A stretch of 64,000 nt of DNA from Ascidia mentula (Eukaryota > Chordata > Ascidiacea > Phlebobranchia > Ascidiidae): the NCBI GenBank assembly GCA_947561715.1, contig OX387202.1:7515001-7579000 (forward strand), given 5' to 3'. Shown piece by piece: positions 23,851-46,337 of this stretch. The notes under the pieces are model-generated. The model searched no databases. It had not been told where the DNA came from and worked only from the letters and a program-made list of their open reading frames with translations. Position 1 is the first letter of the stretch; the number at the start of each line of letters is the position of its first letter. The translations under genes and the position numbers were made by a program.

Positions 23851-24599
23851 CAGTGATTCTCAAAGTAGGCGCCAACGCCCGCCGTATTTTCCATTTTAAA
23901 GGAGGTGCTGGAGAATAAATAAGCAATCTAAGGGCGCTGAGGAAAGTGGACAGTTCAGCATTTAGTGATCACAGCTGTCAGTTTAAGAAACTGGTGTTGT
24001 TGCATCAGCCTCGCATCGCAGTGATTTTCATGGTTTCGCGGTTTTCGATTTTTTTGGTTAGGCAAAGCAGAAATTGTCGAAGAATATATAGCCTAAGTAC
24101 CAAACACCAAAAACAAAAATTTACGTTTAGGTGAAGAAAAAAGACTAGAATTACAACTAGCGCGTCTGGCAGTTAAATTACATTGATGTGTGCGTTGACT
24201 GTCTCGTTAGTGGGTAAAATAGCAGCATATAAAAAAAATCTTAAAATCAAATTATAAACAAGTTCTGCTAATTTGTAAAAGTCACTTTTGAAAGTTCTGC
24301 AAAATATTTTATAATTAACGAAATTTTCTAATAACTTAGTTGAACGAACTGACAAAAAACAAAACAGAAACCTAAGCTTTAGTGTACGGCTGCAGTCTGT
24401 TTCGATGCGATCAAGATTTATTCGCCGTAGTAAAAGCGCACACAACAGTCAAGTTACTGCTAGGCGCTCTAGTTGCCGTTAATTCGAGACGCTTTTCTTT
24501 GTATGAGCATAAACTTTATATTTATATTTTACTTCGACAATTTCTGTTTTGACTATACGTAAAATTTTTTCACAAAAGAATGTAGGGCTGCGCTACACG

Positions 24600-24740
24600 C
24601 GTGTTAGTAAACAATTCCTATCTAAACCAATTTATTTTTAGGCAATCTTTTCCTGCAGCATTGCCGATTGAGGTTTAGATTCACCAAGCTTTTCGAGGTG
24701 CGAATAACAAAAGTGTTTGAGAAATAATTGTTTACTAAGT
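24600..24740. mobile_element. Small inverted-repeat (MITE-like) element
   Basis: TTAGTAAACAATT (24604-24616) is matched in inverse orientation by AATTGTTTACTAA (24726-24738), and inside it TATCTAAACC is matched by GGTTTAGA (24672). About 140 bp in total with no coding capacity. Confidence 0.45.
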
Positions 24741-25140
24741 GAAAAAACAAATGTTGTTGTTGAGTTTTGGGGGAAGTACCGTACCAACGTGAATTTGCAA
24801 AAAAATGTGGTTTATCCGATATGTTTTATGGGAATTTTCTTAGTTTTTGATTATTAAAATTTTAAAACAATCGAATCACTTATCTGTTTAGATTTAGTTT
24901 TATCATTTAACTCCAACCATATTGATCCCAATATACCAGAAAAGTCAGGCACCATTGTAATAATTGCTTGGGCACAGACATATTGATAAAATTTAGTCGT
25001 TACCTAAAATGTGATTGTGATATTCTATTAATTTCTTATAAACTAGAAGTTTTTATAGGAGAGTGGAAGAACCCTTTCAAAAGGGATTAATGTTGACACT
25101 GGTGGGCCTGGTCATAGAGCATATATACTTCCCAGGTGGC

Positions 25141-25529
25141 TTTAATATTATCATGTAACAATAAAAATGTTTTGACTTCATGAAATCCACCCAACCAGCA
25201 ACACTTCTTTCACATGACACAAATTAAACTTCAATTTCAAATGTTACTATAACAGCTTTGTGTCAACGCTTCTAGTTTTAGAAAACATGTTTCGCTTTTT
25301 TTAAGCGTTTTAGCATTTAGTTATGTCTTTTCTGTTTATTTTGTTTGTATAGAACTGAAGATGCCTAATAAAAAGCAAAGCATGTTTTCTAAAACTAGAA
25401 GGGTTGACACAAAGCTGTTATAGTAACATTTTTAATTGAAGTTTAATTTGTGTCATGCGAAAGAAGTGTTGCTGGCTGGGTGGATTTCATGAAGTTAAAA
25501 CATTTTTATTGTTACATAATAATATTAAA
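25141..25529. repeat. Large foldback element with hammerhead-like cores
   Basis: Arms of roughly 145 bp (25141-25288 and 25382-25529) are near-perfect reverse complements, sharing for example AAACATG/CATGTTT, TTGTGTCA and the AATATTA ends. The central loop is about 90 bp. At the inner end of the right arm, plus strand, the sequence reads CTGAAGATGCC...GCAAAGC (25355-25381). At the inner end of the left arm, minus strand, it reads CGCTT...AAGCGAAAC (25289-25306). Both resemble decayed hammerhead cores facing outward. Confidence 0.6.
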
Positions 25530-25886
25530 GTATTGTAGTCATGGTAGTTTGGTTTTGTGTAACAACTTGGTATGGTTCACATTGAATAACTGCATCAATC
25601 AAGCATATGCATGCTTTGAGAGTGTCAGATTGACCGTTAGGCAAACAAGGCCCAGGAGCCTGTCAAAAATCAAGACCACCTAAACACCATTGTAACATAA
25701 GCTCATTAGCAAATAGGTCAAACATTGTTGTACGTTAAAAGTCAGTTCATTCACATATTGACTTCAAAACATTCATTGTTTTGTTTTTACTTTTGGTGAC
25801 ATGTTTATTTAGATTTGATGGATTAGTCTTGTAAAGGGTCCAAACATCTTGCTGTGGTTAAACAATAAATATGACAACATCATACA

Positions 25887-27735
25887 ATGTCAACCGATCC
25901 CACCTCCTCTGATTTTGATCCCCTGAAGGCACTGTACTCTGATAGCACAGATGAAAAAAAATCAACCATAAAAGTTTATGATAATGTTGCAACATTTGAG
26001 GCAAAACTAAAACGACAGAGTTTAAAAAGTAATGATGAAGAAAAGGTACTTTGTGTTTATTTTAATTTGGCAGTTTTTGTATTTGATACTTTTTTGATCC
26101 TGTAAATATTCCATGTATAGTTGTGCTATTAATATTTAGGCTTAAAAACCAAATCTATATTTGTGTTTAAAATTTATCAACTGAAAAATGTTTTGTAAAC
26201 AGGTCAAAAAGGATCCTGTGTCCAGAAAAAGCAAAAGCTTTTCTCAAAACAAAAAACTTCTGGAAGAGGCAGATAAAAGGGATTTGAGTAAATTAAAAGA
26301 AATGATGGAAACCAGAAAGAAACTAGATGCACAAAAGTATGAAGGAAAGTCAGAAAAAGAAGTAATATGTGAATTGTGTATGAAAATTTTTTAGTTGTAA
26401 AATTTTGCCTTTTTGCAGGATTTTATCCACAAGAAATTAAAAACACAAAAAAATATCTTTACATCAATGGAAGGTAACTGCTTGTTTAAGTTATGTTTGA
26501 ATTTTTATGATTTTATGAAAGCCTTAATTGCAAGTTTCTGTTTTACTATAAACTGCATATTCAGTCATAATCATGTGATGGTTTGCTTTTGCACAACAAT
26601 TAAGTGTTCCAAAGTACTGTCACGACTTTCAACATTTATTTTTTTTCATTTAAGCTTAGATTGAGTTTACAACAATGTATGATGAATTTCTCAGTAGTTA
26701 TCTGTAAAATGTAATTTCCTTTCATGCTTGCCAGAATATGTTGTTTGGATAACGTTTTTGTAGTCTTGAAGCATGGTCCAATGAAAATGCTTTATAAACT
26801 TGTGACAAAGAGACAAAGATGTCATGTTTATGTTCGACACTTTTGTGGACTAAGAGGAGTCTTGGTCGGTTTTATTGTTGCTTTTGACCGATTTATGAAC
26901 TTGGTAAGTTCAAATATTGCATTTATGTGGAGATAAATATCTGAAACCTAAACAGAAATTTTTATTGTGTAAGCTGCAGACAGATGGCCACTGTTTCGAC
27001 CTAAAAGGTCTCATAAGTGCAGAAATTTTTATACGTGTTTCACTAAAATTAGCTCAGTTAAAACAATTTTTGAATTCCATATCCCAAAATTATTGAACCA
27101 AACTAAAAAATATCCTGAAAATTAATTATAATGAGTTTTTTCAGACCATGGTTGACATCGATGAAATTTTTTGTATTGCTCCACGTGGAAAAGTCAAATA
27201 TCACCAAAAGCCACTTTCAGTAACGCAGGTACTGTTTGTATTTAAAATTTACATTCATACAAGTTACTCTTGAAAAAATTTAAACAAACATATTATTTAA
27301 AATACAGCTAAGACAAGCAGTACAAGTCCAAGGCAATAAAAAAGGTATGATAATTTCATCCCATGTATTTTAATTATTATCTTAAAGTACAAACCACATT
27401 GATTAAAGTTCCCACGCTTTCAAACAAGTAATTTGTGTGGGTATTTTATTTCTACAATTGCCTGCAAAAAATGTTTACTGTGAACCATATGTGTCTATTT
27501 ATTGTTAGGCGTACATCCTGACACAAGAGGGCAGCAGAGATCCACAGCACAGACAATTTCCTCAAAAGAAGAATCGCCAAGCAGAAACTCATCGCAAAAA
27601 GAAATAATTCGCTTGAAGGGGAAACAAGCCAGGCTTGATACGTTTTCTGGAGGATTCCCGCAACTTTATCAACGACATTTGCAGCAAATTTATGTGCGTG
27701 GGGACAGCGTTGTGTTAATATCAAATGACATTTAA
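25887..27735 (+). CDS. LSM11: U7 snRNA-associated Sm-like protein LSm11
   Basis: Seven exons: 25887-26045, 26203-26361, 26419-26473, 26764-26903, 27145-27228, 27308-27344 and 27509-27735, summing to 861 nt (286 aa) with matching phases. The N-terminus has FDPLKALYSD (about residues 10-19), the motif LSm11 proteins carry in the region that meets FLASH. A basic, charged region follows, then an Sm1-type strand set (GPMKMLYKL, HVYVRHFCGLRGVLVGFIVAFDRFMNL), and near the C-terminus the Sm2-type LQQIYVRGDSVVLI, separated by a long insert as is typical of LSm11. LSm11 replaces an SmD protein in the U7 snRNP that cleaves replication-dependent histone mRNAs in the nucleus. Exon 1 could start only at this ATG; the ATG at 25871 is out of frame. 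An AATAAA lies at 27764. Confidence 0.85.
26972..27017 (-). mobile_element. Repeat fragment with a hammerhead-like core, LSM11 intron 4
   Basis: It shares AGCTGCAGACAG and CACTGTTTCGACCT with the inverted-repeat element at 3886-4015. Read on the minus strand, 27017-26993 gives CTTATGA, then a GACC/GGTC stem with a UUUUA loop, then GAAAC, one base away from the hammerhead CTGATGA...GAAAC core. It is a single copy, not an inverted pair. Confidence 0.5.
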
Positions 27736-27763
27736 CTCCGAAAGCGTTTTTTTGTTTATTGCT

Positions 27764-27769
27764 AATAAA
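27764..27769 (+). promoter_or_regulatory. Polyadenylation signal of LSM11
   Basis: AATAAA 29 bp after the stop codon. Confidence 0.6.
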
Positions 27770-30700
27770 TTTTTCTCGACTTTTGGATGGCTCATAATAT
27801 AAAAAATTTTCAGGATAACTGTCTCGTGATATACATTGTAGTGTAGCTGCATAACAATTTATTTAAATTATCCCTAAGCAAAACTTGGTTAAAAGCAAAA
27901 TGACACTTGACACAAAAATATATTCTATTATTTGCTACAATTGGTCACTTTAGTTTTTGCATGAAAAAGGTTTGTTGATGACGTCAACACTAAATGCAAT
28001 TGGATGCCTGTAAATGAGTCTCCCTGGCTTCATTGGAATTCATACTTTCAATTGGACCGCCCGCGGCAATTTAAAACCCGCATTGCAATGCGTTCATTCT
28101 CAGGGGCGTTGACTGAAAAACGCCTTCCATTGCAATTAACTTCGTTACGGGCCAGACAAAGCCGCCTGTTAAAACCTGTTGCAGTGTCACGATTATATTT
28201 TAGAATGTATGTTCGCACTTTTAGTTGTTTGCAAAATACGTTGACGACACATGGTATACATTATGCAATAATTGCTACTCAAACAAATATTTGGCGCAAT
28301 GCTGCAGTCTAGGTTTGAAGCGAAGTCATTGCTTCAGCTTTCTCAACAAAACGGAACTTGGTCCTTACCTAGGACAACATTATCCACTTGTAACAACAAT
28401 CTACACCTAGCACACGTGATTTAGAAATAGGGACCGACAATAAAATTCAAAATAAAACAAACGATGGAGGTATGATTAAGGAATAATGCTGGGGAGATAG
28501 ATAGGGGAATCTTTAATATGCGAAAGTGTAAGCAGGTTTGCCTGTAATTGTTTTTAAAAGCATGCCCTGCCTCTAGTGTGATAGGTTTCAGCAATATAGA
28601 ATGATATCTACTCATGCGGAACTGCATCCCATATTGCAAAGACCGGAAAATACTACTACACCGGGTCACAAAGTTTTTTTCCAAACTTGATCCACATATA
28701 AGCTTATGTAGAATAAAAATCTGAACGAATTTTTATGGTTAGGTGTGAACAGGGCAACTACCGGTTGTTTATGGTTATATATTTGAGTTGAAATACTACC
28801 CGAAATCGTAACTTTAATATTTGTACAGATTTCTATAATGTGGATCAAATTTGAAAAAAAATCGGTATAAAAGTATCTTCCGCAAAGAACTTACCTGCAT
28901 GAGACATATTTTTCGAAACATGTGCTCCCCGCTTTCAAAATTTAAAGAAAACCGTGTTTGGACAACATGAGCAGGTAAATAATGAACGTTCACGTATTGT
29001 GTCTGCTGTGCGCGGTATAAAAGTACAAAGTAAGTACAAAAAAAAGTAAATTTGTTCTACATGTGAAAAAACATGTTTTTTTGGTTATACAAAGCAATAC
29101 GACATGTATTGCTTTTTGCTTACCCTTTTTAGTTCAACGTCTCCAAAGATAATGTAGTGAAGGCCTACTGTTAGTACGAGTCTATTTTCGCGACACTTTT
29201 GACACACCCTATTAAAGTTTTGTAAAAAAACGTTTTACTCAAGGGCTACTTTGTGTTTTTCATGGCGTCCTAAATAAATAAAGGCATGGACGTGTAAAAA
29301 TTATGTTGACTAACAACTAAAGGCCGCCTTTAGAAGGTTGAGTAGTTATACTCGAGCACACAGGTTACCGGTTGCAACTTATCAAATCATAACACAAAAA
29401 CAAAACAAAATTATGTTTTTGTGAAAAATTTTTTTTTAACAAGTGCATACATTACGTAATGGCTTCAGGCATGTACAACGAATTCGCCACACATGAACTG
29501 GGAACAACCAGGTCAATGAAAGAGGGTTAGGCGTTTTGCTTGGATGCGCTTGGTTACACAAGAGGCGCGCTCTCTTTTTTGATCTCAACCATTCGAGCAA
29601 GGCATTATGACCTCATACTGCGCCGGCTGGTGATACAATAAACGAAGAACGCGGCGTGGAGGAATTTCAATTCTCTTTGATGCGCTTGTTCCGCTCAAAT
29701 AGCCCGCGGCAGGTTTTCAGCCACGTAAGGCGTGCTGGATTTCGCTAGCCAGCGGAATTTTCCACTTTTGGGCTTGAACAGAAATTCTTTAAATTCCAAA
29801 AAGCTCGTCTTTGCGGTCGTTTCTTCCTTCTTACTTATATTTTTCAGTCTTCTTTTTAGTTACCAACAAATAGATTCATGATCTGATGCGAGCTCTTCAA
29901 GACACAAGTAGGTCAAGGAAAAAAATCGCCTCTTTCGTTGACTGTGACTGCTGCAATAAGCGCAACCCGTAAAAACACCATTCTAATTTTATCGAACGAA
30001 AGTTGCGGTTTGAAATTGGGAGATAGCCACAACACGTTTGTCATATTTAAGGTTGTTTTACTCATTTTTTCAATTGTATCTTATTACTGTTTTGAAACAT
30101 CTTATTAGTGTTTGCAACAAAATCGTTGATGGATTTACTTTCCAGTTCTTGAACGCAAACAATTCCACTTATTTATGACTTATACCGCTCTCTATCGTCC
30201 ATAGAGCTGGACAAGTTTCCGAGATTCACTGACGTTGAGTCATAAGTAATCAATCGGGCATATTTCAACATGTGAATCATCCAAAATTTACCTGTTGGGC
30301 AATGTGACTAGGGCTCAGAATAATTTAAATGACGATTGTTTACTGAACAGTACAGCCAAATTGTACAAAAATTTGCACTAAACGTCACGTAGACCGCAAC
30401 AAACCCTTCAACGCATAAGTCCATTAACACCACACAAATTCTTGGTGCCAAAGTAAAGATTCCTAAGTTGTTTTTATCCAGTTAAGTCTTCTCAGGGGTT
30501 GGAAATGGGTGACCTAATAGCGCATTTTTAAACAATAAGAGTTAAAAAATACAAGACAAAAAAACTTTTTAACAACAAAATATGGAAGTAATCCATAGGT
30601 TTGTGAGTTTTCTTGGTTGTTGGTTGTTTTTGTTACATGTGTGGAAAACTAATTGCTGTAAAAAGTGTGCTTTTGGACTTTGTTTGCGAAACTTACAGTT

Positions 30701-31751
30701 TACACAGCTCACGTAGTAAACGACTTACACAAAGTAATCACCACTTAACCTAGTAACTGTAGATTGTAAAATCATGACAAACTGCCAACTACTGTTGCCG
30801 TGTAAAGACGTTTGTTTGAATATTTGCGTCTGGATTTAAACACAGAGATCCCGGTCACGTTGAAAGAAGTTTAATCGGTCAAGAGTGGTTTCTTCACACA
30901 AGTGTGTCACCGACCAGATTGTATCAAATTTGTCTGAAAGAAAATAACAAAGCATGCCAGTAAATTATTTCAATTAAGAATATACATAAAGGCTATATGG
31001 CATTGATTGTTTTGTTTGTTAACTGTTGTGTTTTTCTGTTTAAACCCCAAAAATTTGAATTAAACATCCTCAAACTCAAGTAATCATTTAATCAGTTTGT
31101 TGATATCAAAATATAGTTAAAATGTTTTTTGGCGTTGATTAAGTGCCAGCGAGACCGATGGGAGATTAATTATTTCCGTTGCGTCACCGCACGATACGGG
31201 ACAGCTTTTCACCAACTCAAAAGTAGACGTCATGCCGTCGTGCGTGGGTTGCAGTTTAGGGCGTCGGATATCTCAAAAGGTTCCAATCGAACGAGGCAGT
31301 ACGGTTGGCTGTGACTTAGCATGCCCCTACTTGTTAAAAGAGATACTAATTTTAAATACCGGATTATAACAATCTTTGTGAAGTGTATAGACTAGGCTAC
31401 AAAAACCTATCTTAGCTAAAGAGCTGTAGATAAATTGCAATTAACAACTGCTAGTGCAGGCTGATCATACGCAGCATCGTGTATGTTACTGCAAAATGTA
31501 CATTGTACAAGCAACAACCAAATATATATGTATGAATAAATTTCTGCAGGAGCGTTCTTGTGAGTGCTAGTTTTTCTTTACGAATGCCTATTGAAAACCT
31601 TTTTCAAGAAGCTTGCCATTAAAATGGTTTCATTGCTTCGCATAAATGAACTGCCGGTATTACGCAATGAACGGCGACAGGCTGTGATTGGATGTAGCTT
31701 GTAAATGTTTCCTGGTTGCTTCCTTTGAGCGAACACGATATGCAAACGCCC

Positions 31752-31792
31752 TGTGTGTATGTGTGCGTGTGTGTGTGTGTGTGTGTGAGTGT
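31752..31792. repeat. TG microsatellite
   Basis: About 20 near-perfect TG dinucleotides, interrupted by TA and CG. It yields low-complexity His/Thr-rich frames on the minus strand that are not genes. Confidence 0.85.
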
Positions 31793-34099
31793 GCATGACA
31801 GTGCGTGTAACTGGCTGGCTTGCGGCATATGTAGCATCTAGCCTGGCATAGCAAATTGAGAGGCCGGCCTTTGCACTCTTTTGGCTGACACGTTGGTCGA
31901 TCCAAGTTACTGGGTTGTTTTATCAACATGTTTTACTTCAGATGCACCAAAGGAACACAAGAATAGCCACAGTTAAGGAGGTGAGAGTTCTTAAAAAAAG
32001 GTTTGGTTGATGGATTAGCTTACATGAATACCATCAAGGACATGTTTGAATTAGTGCGATTCCTATGTTGAATATGAAATTAGGACAGAATGCGCTGGTA
32101 ATATTTCAGATTAACAAGTCTACCTACGGTACGTTAAGTTTACGTTTCAAGAAATTAAACGCAAACTTGCGACGACTGATTGCTTAGTTGCAGAAATTTT
32201 AAACTGATAATAAATTTCGCTGTCGAAGAGATATGGAGACAAACTTGCACTTTAATTATTTTATGTTACTTCCTACACGACTCGGTATTCACAATAGGTT
32301 TGACACGCTTTCTGATTTTGGCGGGAAATTTTCACAACGTACCGCATGGTACACGCCCAGCACGCATTTGCTTTATATGCGTTACGCCAAGGCTGACTCC
32401 GCACAAAACCATGAGCTGATCTTGCTGATATAGATCGGTATCTGCATAGTATTTAGTGAGTTTAAAACTGTTAAAATACACTGTGTAGTGTGCAGGATTA
32501 ATTAAATCTAATCACTTTTGGTTAAAATAAAGTTCGCCTTGTAATAATTATAAATTTGCTTGTGTATGCTAGAGCCTCAGAAGTGTCGTAAACTATTGCT
32601 AAATAGACCCTGCGTAATGTACGAAAGGATATTTTATATTTCATTTAGGACTAATGCAATAAAAATAAAACATTTTGTTCAACACATACATAGTTAGTAG
32701 GACATGTTTGGGAGATCTGTGTGGCGTTCACCGATCTCCATCAGCAGGCGCTTGTTCGGTAATCGTTTTAACTAAGTGTAAGCGTTGAAGCGAATCGAGT
32801 AACGTCTTGGTGGAACACATGAAGGCGAGGCGCTAAGCGAACAGGAAGTGGAAAACGGCGGGAAACCGCTTTGGCGGCAGCTTGCAGACTTGGGGGAAGC
32901 TCGATCTCTTGTTTTCTGCTTTCAAGGAAAAAATGAGGTCACACCGCTTTTTCTCTTTGTATTGTTCCAAACGCGGTATGTCACACATGAACGCTTCAAG
33001 TTTGCTGTAGAGAGCGGTCATTGTGAGATCACAATAACAAGAGAGAGGGGACGCCGCAGGCAGCTCCTCCTGGCTGTTTGCTTGAAAACAACGTGGCAAG
33101 CGTTGTCATTAAAGGTTGCGTGGTGCCTTTTTCTCGACGCATTCCAGAGGTGCGCCTTGCACGCGATGGGAGAGGAAATGTGCGCAATGGCGGCGTTGCG
33201 CTCTTGTCGATAGTTTGCCACCAATTTTCGGCGAATGCGAAATAGGAGTTACGACATGGGTTCGTGCATTTGTTAACTGGATAGTTTCATAACTATACCA
33301 AGTTTATGATATGCAGAGCTAATCGTAGAACAAATTCGGCTACTTTTCAGCAGTTTTTATTTTCAGTGAATGTTTATTGTTTAATAATGATTTTGTGTAG
33401 TTTTTTTTTTGCATCGTGTTAATGCAGTATCGAAAATGTTCGTCAAACTCGCAGTAACAGAAAAGACCCGCTTTGTGTGGCGATGGTGTCCACAGGAGCT
33501 AAAGGGCGCGGCTGGACAATGCCCGGTACTCTGACGTCACAGTGGAGGTATACCTTGTTGTGGTTAAAAATTACAACGGTAGCTTTCACTGTAACACTAG
33601 AGCGGGAGTTCTCGTAGTCCATTGCATTGCTCTTTTAGTTTGCTCATTAGCTGCATAAACATGGATGTGGTTTGTTTGTATACTGATTGTGACAAAAATG
33701 TTTTTGACACGAATTAATATGTACATAAACCCCTAATAAAAATAAGTATCAAAGACAATTCTGGAAGTAATAACATCTTAGTAGTTTTTATGCAATGTAA
33801 ATCCTAACAATACCAGTTTTGCAAAGTATATTTTATTTATAGGTTACCTTGTGTGGAAGAATATTATTGAATTAAAAGACAATGGACTTCATTCGTTTCT
33901 TTAATGCCATATATCTTGTCTCATCTGAAGCAAAATAACCTTTTTCTGTTTATCAAGTTGGTGTAAATATGAAGAGCCAAACAAAACAGCCTATGCCATA
34001 TATCATCAATTAAGTATTTAATTAGAAAAATCGACCACAAGAAACATCCAACAAACTTAGGAAAGTAAACAATCTTACCCTTACAACCACTGCATTCTT

Positions 34100-34640
34100 T
34101 AGAAATTACTCCCCATGGCAAGGGAAGTTGCCCATTGTACAGCAATTGCTAATGGATCGGCCACAATGTGGGTCTGTTGCCTAGAAGCGATTTCAATTGG
34201 TGTCTTTTCATCCATTGAAAAACTAAACTCCTTTCACATGTTTTTCAGCTTACAGCTAGATTCCTCCTTTCAATTGGTCGTAGATGGTAACAAGTTTAGG
34301 ATGAATCAACAAGTCTGCTGTGGCATTCACAAAAATGTATTTCCCATTTTGGGTATGACATGAAATAATACAAATTGATTCAAATCACTCGAGCAAAGCA
34401 CTTCAAGCATCACAAACAAACTGCATATTTCAAATCTACAGAAATTTGCTCCCACCAATCATACTCAGAGACTCTTTACTTCGCAAATGTTTTTGGGTAT
34501 TATCCTGTCTAGTTTTTGTTACAGGGAATGGCAAGAAATCTATTGATTTTCTTTGTAACACATCCACTCTCCATAATGGGACTGGAGAAGAATCACTTTT
34601 TGTCAGACAGGACACGGATATAGTTGAAAATAATGACAAT
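34100..34640 (-). pseudogene. Possible decayed coding fragments, unidentified
   Basis: Read on the minus strand, protein-like stretches occur in different frames, each ended by a stop: KYIFVNATADLLIHPKL (about 34330-34280), FSMDEKTPIEIASRQQTHI (about 34220-34160) and VDVLQRKSIDFLPFPV (about 34570-34520). I cannot assign a family. They could be remnants of a transposon or a retrocopy, or chance. Confidence 0.2.
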
Positions 34641-35727
34641 CGAGGTGTTTTAAAAAAGTGTTGTCATTACTGAATTTGGCCAAGGGTCGTTGCAGATTAC
34701 GTAGATAGTCGTATAAAATCGCATTTAACCATTAATTGCAATTTTTTGTCTTCACCTGATATCAACACAAACAATAAAAAGAAAACGTCATGGCTTTTGG
34801 TGTTCTTTCTTCCGCAACGAAGTTACGATTGACTGACCTAGTAGAATTCCGCGAAGTTAACTGCGAGACTGATTTGAGACGAGCGGGAAAACGCCCAAAG
34901 CAAACTAGGTATCTCCTGTTGTTTGACATCTCGCTGAAAAAGCGGGAGTTTAATCAGTGACTCCTTATGTTAATATTTGTTCTCTTCATTCCTAAACCAG
35001 GAAAAATGAACATGTGCTTGTGGCTACGGTGTGTCCGAAGTTGTTTGTAAATATCTTCAAATATTGGCAACAAGTGTTATAAACTATAAATAAGGAACTG
35101 CAGGTTAATTGTTGCTCCTTTCGCAAATTTTGCTTAACTGTTCGTGAATTACACACTGTTGCAGGGTGTAAAAGTGACAAGCTGAGATTTAGCTTCAGGC
35201 ATCCAAAGTTGTTTGCCTCCAAACATCTAAAAAAACTGCTATATCACGAAAATAATTGTTCTTAAACCTGAAACCAATAGCTTGTTTAATTATAGTTCTT
35301 CCGGCGCCAACGTGAAAAAATTTGCATTCTTGATCAAGTTTGGTAGGCTATGTTCGGGAAAGGCAACGCATTTTTGAAGACAGATCAATTGTTTCAAACT
35401 GACGAGTAACAGCTTGTGCAAAGCAGTGAATATTTATTTATTTCAATGCAAATACAGATGTGACCGTTAATCGATCCGCCAACTCTTATTTCAGATGATG
35501 TACATATACCCTGCCACCGCGCGACAGAAACACACAAAAGTGCGTCCGCTTGGCGACAACCAGAGTCTAACCACCCTAACATACTAAATGTTGGGCATAC
35601 CAAGTAGATTTAGAGATTCGTGCAAAATATAACCTGGGTTACAATACTGGAATGACAAAAAAATTGAAATCATGTCAGAAACATATCTTCTACGTAGCAC
35701 CATACGCGAATAAACATTATTTTTAAC

Positions 35728-35830
35728 TAGTGGTTCTCAATCTTTTTTTAATTTGCTGACCGGTAAAATTTTAAAACATATTTTACGACCAGGTGAAGTT
35801 TTAAATGAATAAACAGAACATGTTGGCAAA
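35728..35830. mobile_element. hAT-type terminus-like sequence
   Basis: TAGTGGTTCTCAATCTTTTT at 35728 is very like the left end of non-autonomous hAT elements. I could not find the matching right end, so this is a fragment at best. Confidence 0.35.
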
Positions 35831-37208
35831 AAAAGATTATCTAATAAAGAAAAGCGTGGATTCCACATCAGAAGAAATTTAGTTGATATAAAATTTCCTG
35901 CTGTGTTTTTAAAACAATACGTGCTAAACGCTGCTTAACAAAATTATATGAAGGCTGTAGGCTATAGTACCATAGTCAAAGATCTGTATCCTAGTCAATA
36001 TGTAAGGAAACGGCGGTAGAAAACCCCTGTTTTATAGTGTTCGACTTCCATCTACAGATGAACTATAATTTAAAAAGTAGCCGATATTCATAAAACACTA
36101 TTACCACATTGCCAATGTTACCTCCTCATAATATCAATTACTATAAACTGTTGGTCATCATGCTACCAGGTGGTAAAAAGCTATTTTTATTTTTTTCCTC
36201 ATAATATGTTACACCACTTAACAAAACACAGTTATAGTGACAAAAAATGTCTAAATTTATTTTCATTTTTCACCAGTGGAATTGTCTTGGGCATGTGTTG
36301 GTATCTCCACTTGCCTGACAACAAAAATCGCCACATTTGCGCCACAGTTAATTTTGGACGGTAACCGCTCCTTTCCTGGAGAAAATTTTTTGGATCCACC
36401 CCGGGTTGCCGAACTGACCTTACCAAGATTTTTCTTTTTTGGGGAAATTTTATGTGTGTTTGCGAAAATTTCCGGACTTGCATGGAAATTGCTCGTTTTC
36501 ATTGAAAACTAATTTTCTTTCGACATTGCAAACTTTCAACCAAAGTTAAGACGCACATATCAAGACCTAATAATTGGAAACTGCCAAGAAATTCCAATGG
36601 TAAAACGTTTTTTTTTCAGCCAACACAAAGTGAAACGGGTAAATTCTCGCCAGAAACACAAACATAAAAGTTATGTAGCAATATATCAGAGTGTATGATA
36701 AACACCGCGTTCAGGTTGTTTGGATCCGGAATTGCAAACTGCAATCTGTGTCAGCACATACTGATCCTGATAAGAAACAAGGTCGCTAACATGGCCTATT
36801 TAATAGTTAATCATTCTCAGGGAGATAACAAACTAGTTGTCAGTTACTTGTACTTTTCAAGCTGACTTGAAGATTTTGTTGCTTGTATATTATACTGCTA
36901 CTCACTTTGTTGATGCATGCAGATTTGTAGAAAAGGCTTTTAAATAAGGCAAAAATTCCCTTGTCAGGTTTCAGAAATTATGTTGTTAGACAAAATTAGT
37001 ACAGGTGGTTAGAATAGAAGTATCTCGGTCGAAAACATTCAGGTGCCTGTCGCTGCTTGATTTAAGACGGCCCTTATAGTTCGATGTAAATAATAATGTT
37101 GTCTGAATGTCACCGCGGGCCTGTCGAAAATTGTGACCATAACAGTGTCTTCCACAGACATTTAGTTATTCTAATATTTATGTAGCAGAGGATGGTCCAA
37201 CCTTGATA

Positions 37209-46274
<9,066 letters not shown>

Positions 46275-46331
46275 ATGTCGTCATTGACAAGCAATTATCA
46301 AAATTATTGTATTTGTGGATAATTTATGACA

Positions 46332-46337
46332 AATAAA
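46332..46337 (+). promoter_or_regulatory. Polyadenylation signal of intelectin copy 2
   Basis: AATAAA 58 bp after the stop codon. Confidence 0.6.

Larger units (their letters stand above)
23851..25886. other. Intergenic region with repeats
   Basis: It contains a short hAT-terminus-like stretch (CAGTGATTCTCAAAG near 23853), a small inverted-repeat element at 24600-24740 and a large foldback at 25141-25529, described separately. No gene is supported. The LSM11 promoter should lie at the right end. Confidence 0.45.
27770..37208. other. Gene-poor region
   Basis: About 9.4 kb without a gene I can support. Contents: two TATAAAAGTA motifs 150 bp apart (28866 and 29016), a TG microsatellite (31752-31792), a higher-GC stretch around 32700-33650 with a 121-codon frame of no recognisable family, possible decayed minus-strand coding fragments at 34100-34640, and a hAT-terminus-like stretch at 35728. 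The right end must hold the promoter of the second intelectin. Confidence 0.4.

Noticed and set aside
31578-31929. His/Thr-rich minus-strand frames
   Set aside because: These are translations of the TG microsatellite.
32848-33213. 121-codon plus-strand frame in GC-richer DNA
   Set aside because: No recognisable domain, no splice context, and the opposite strand is equally open; likely chance in a higher-GC patch.
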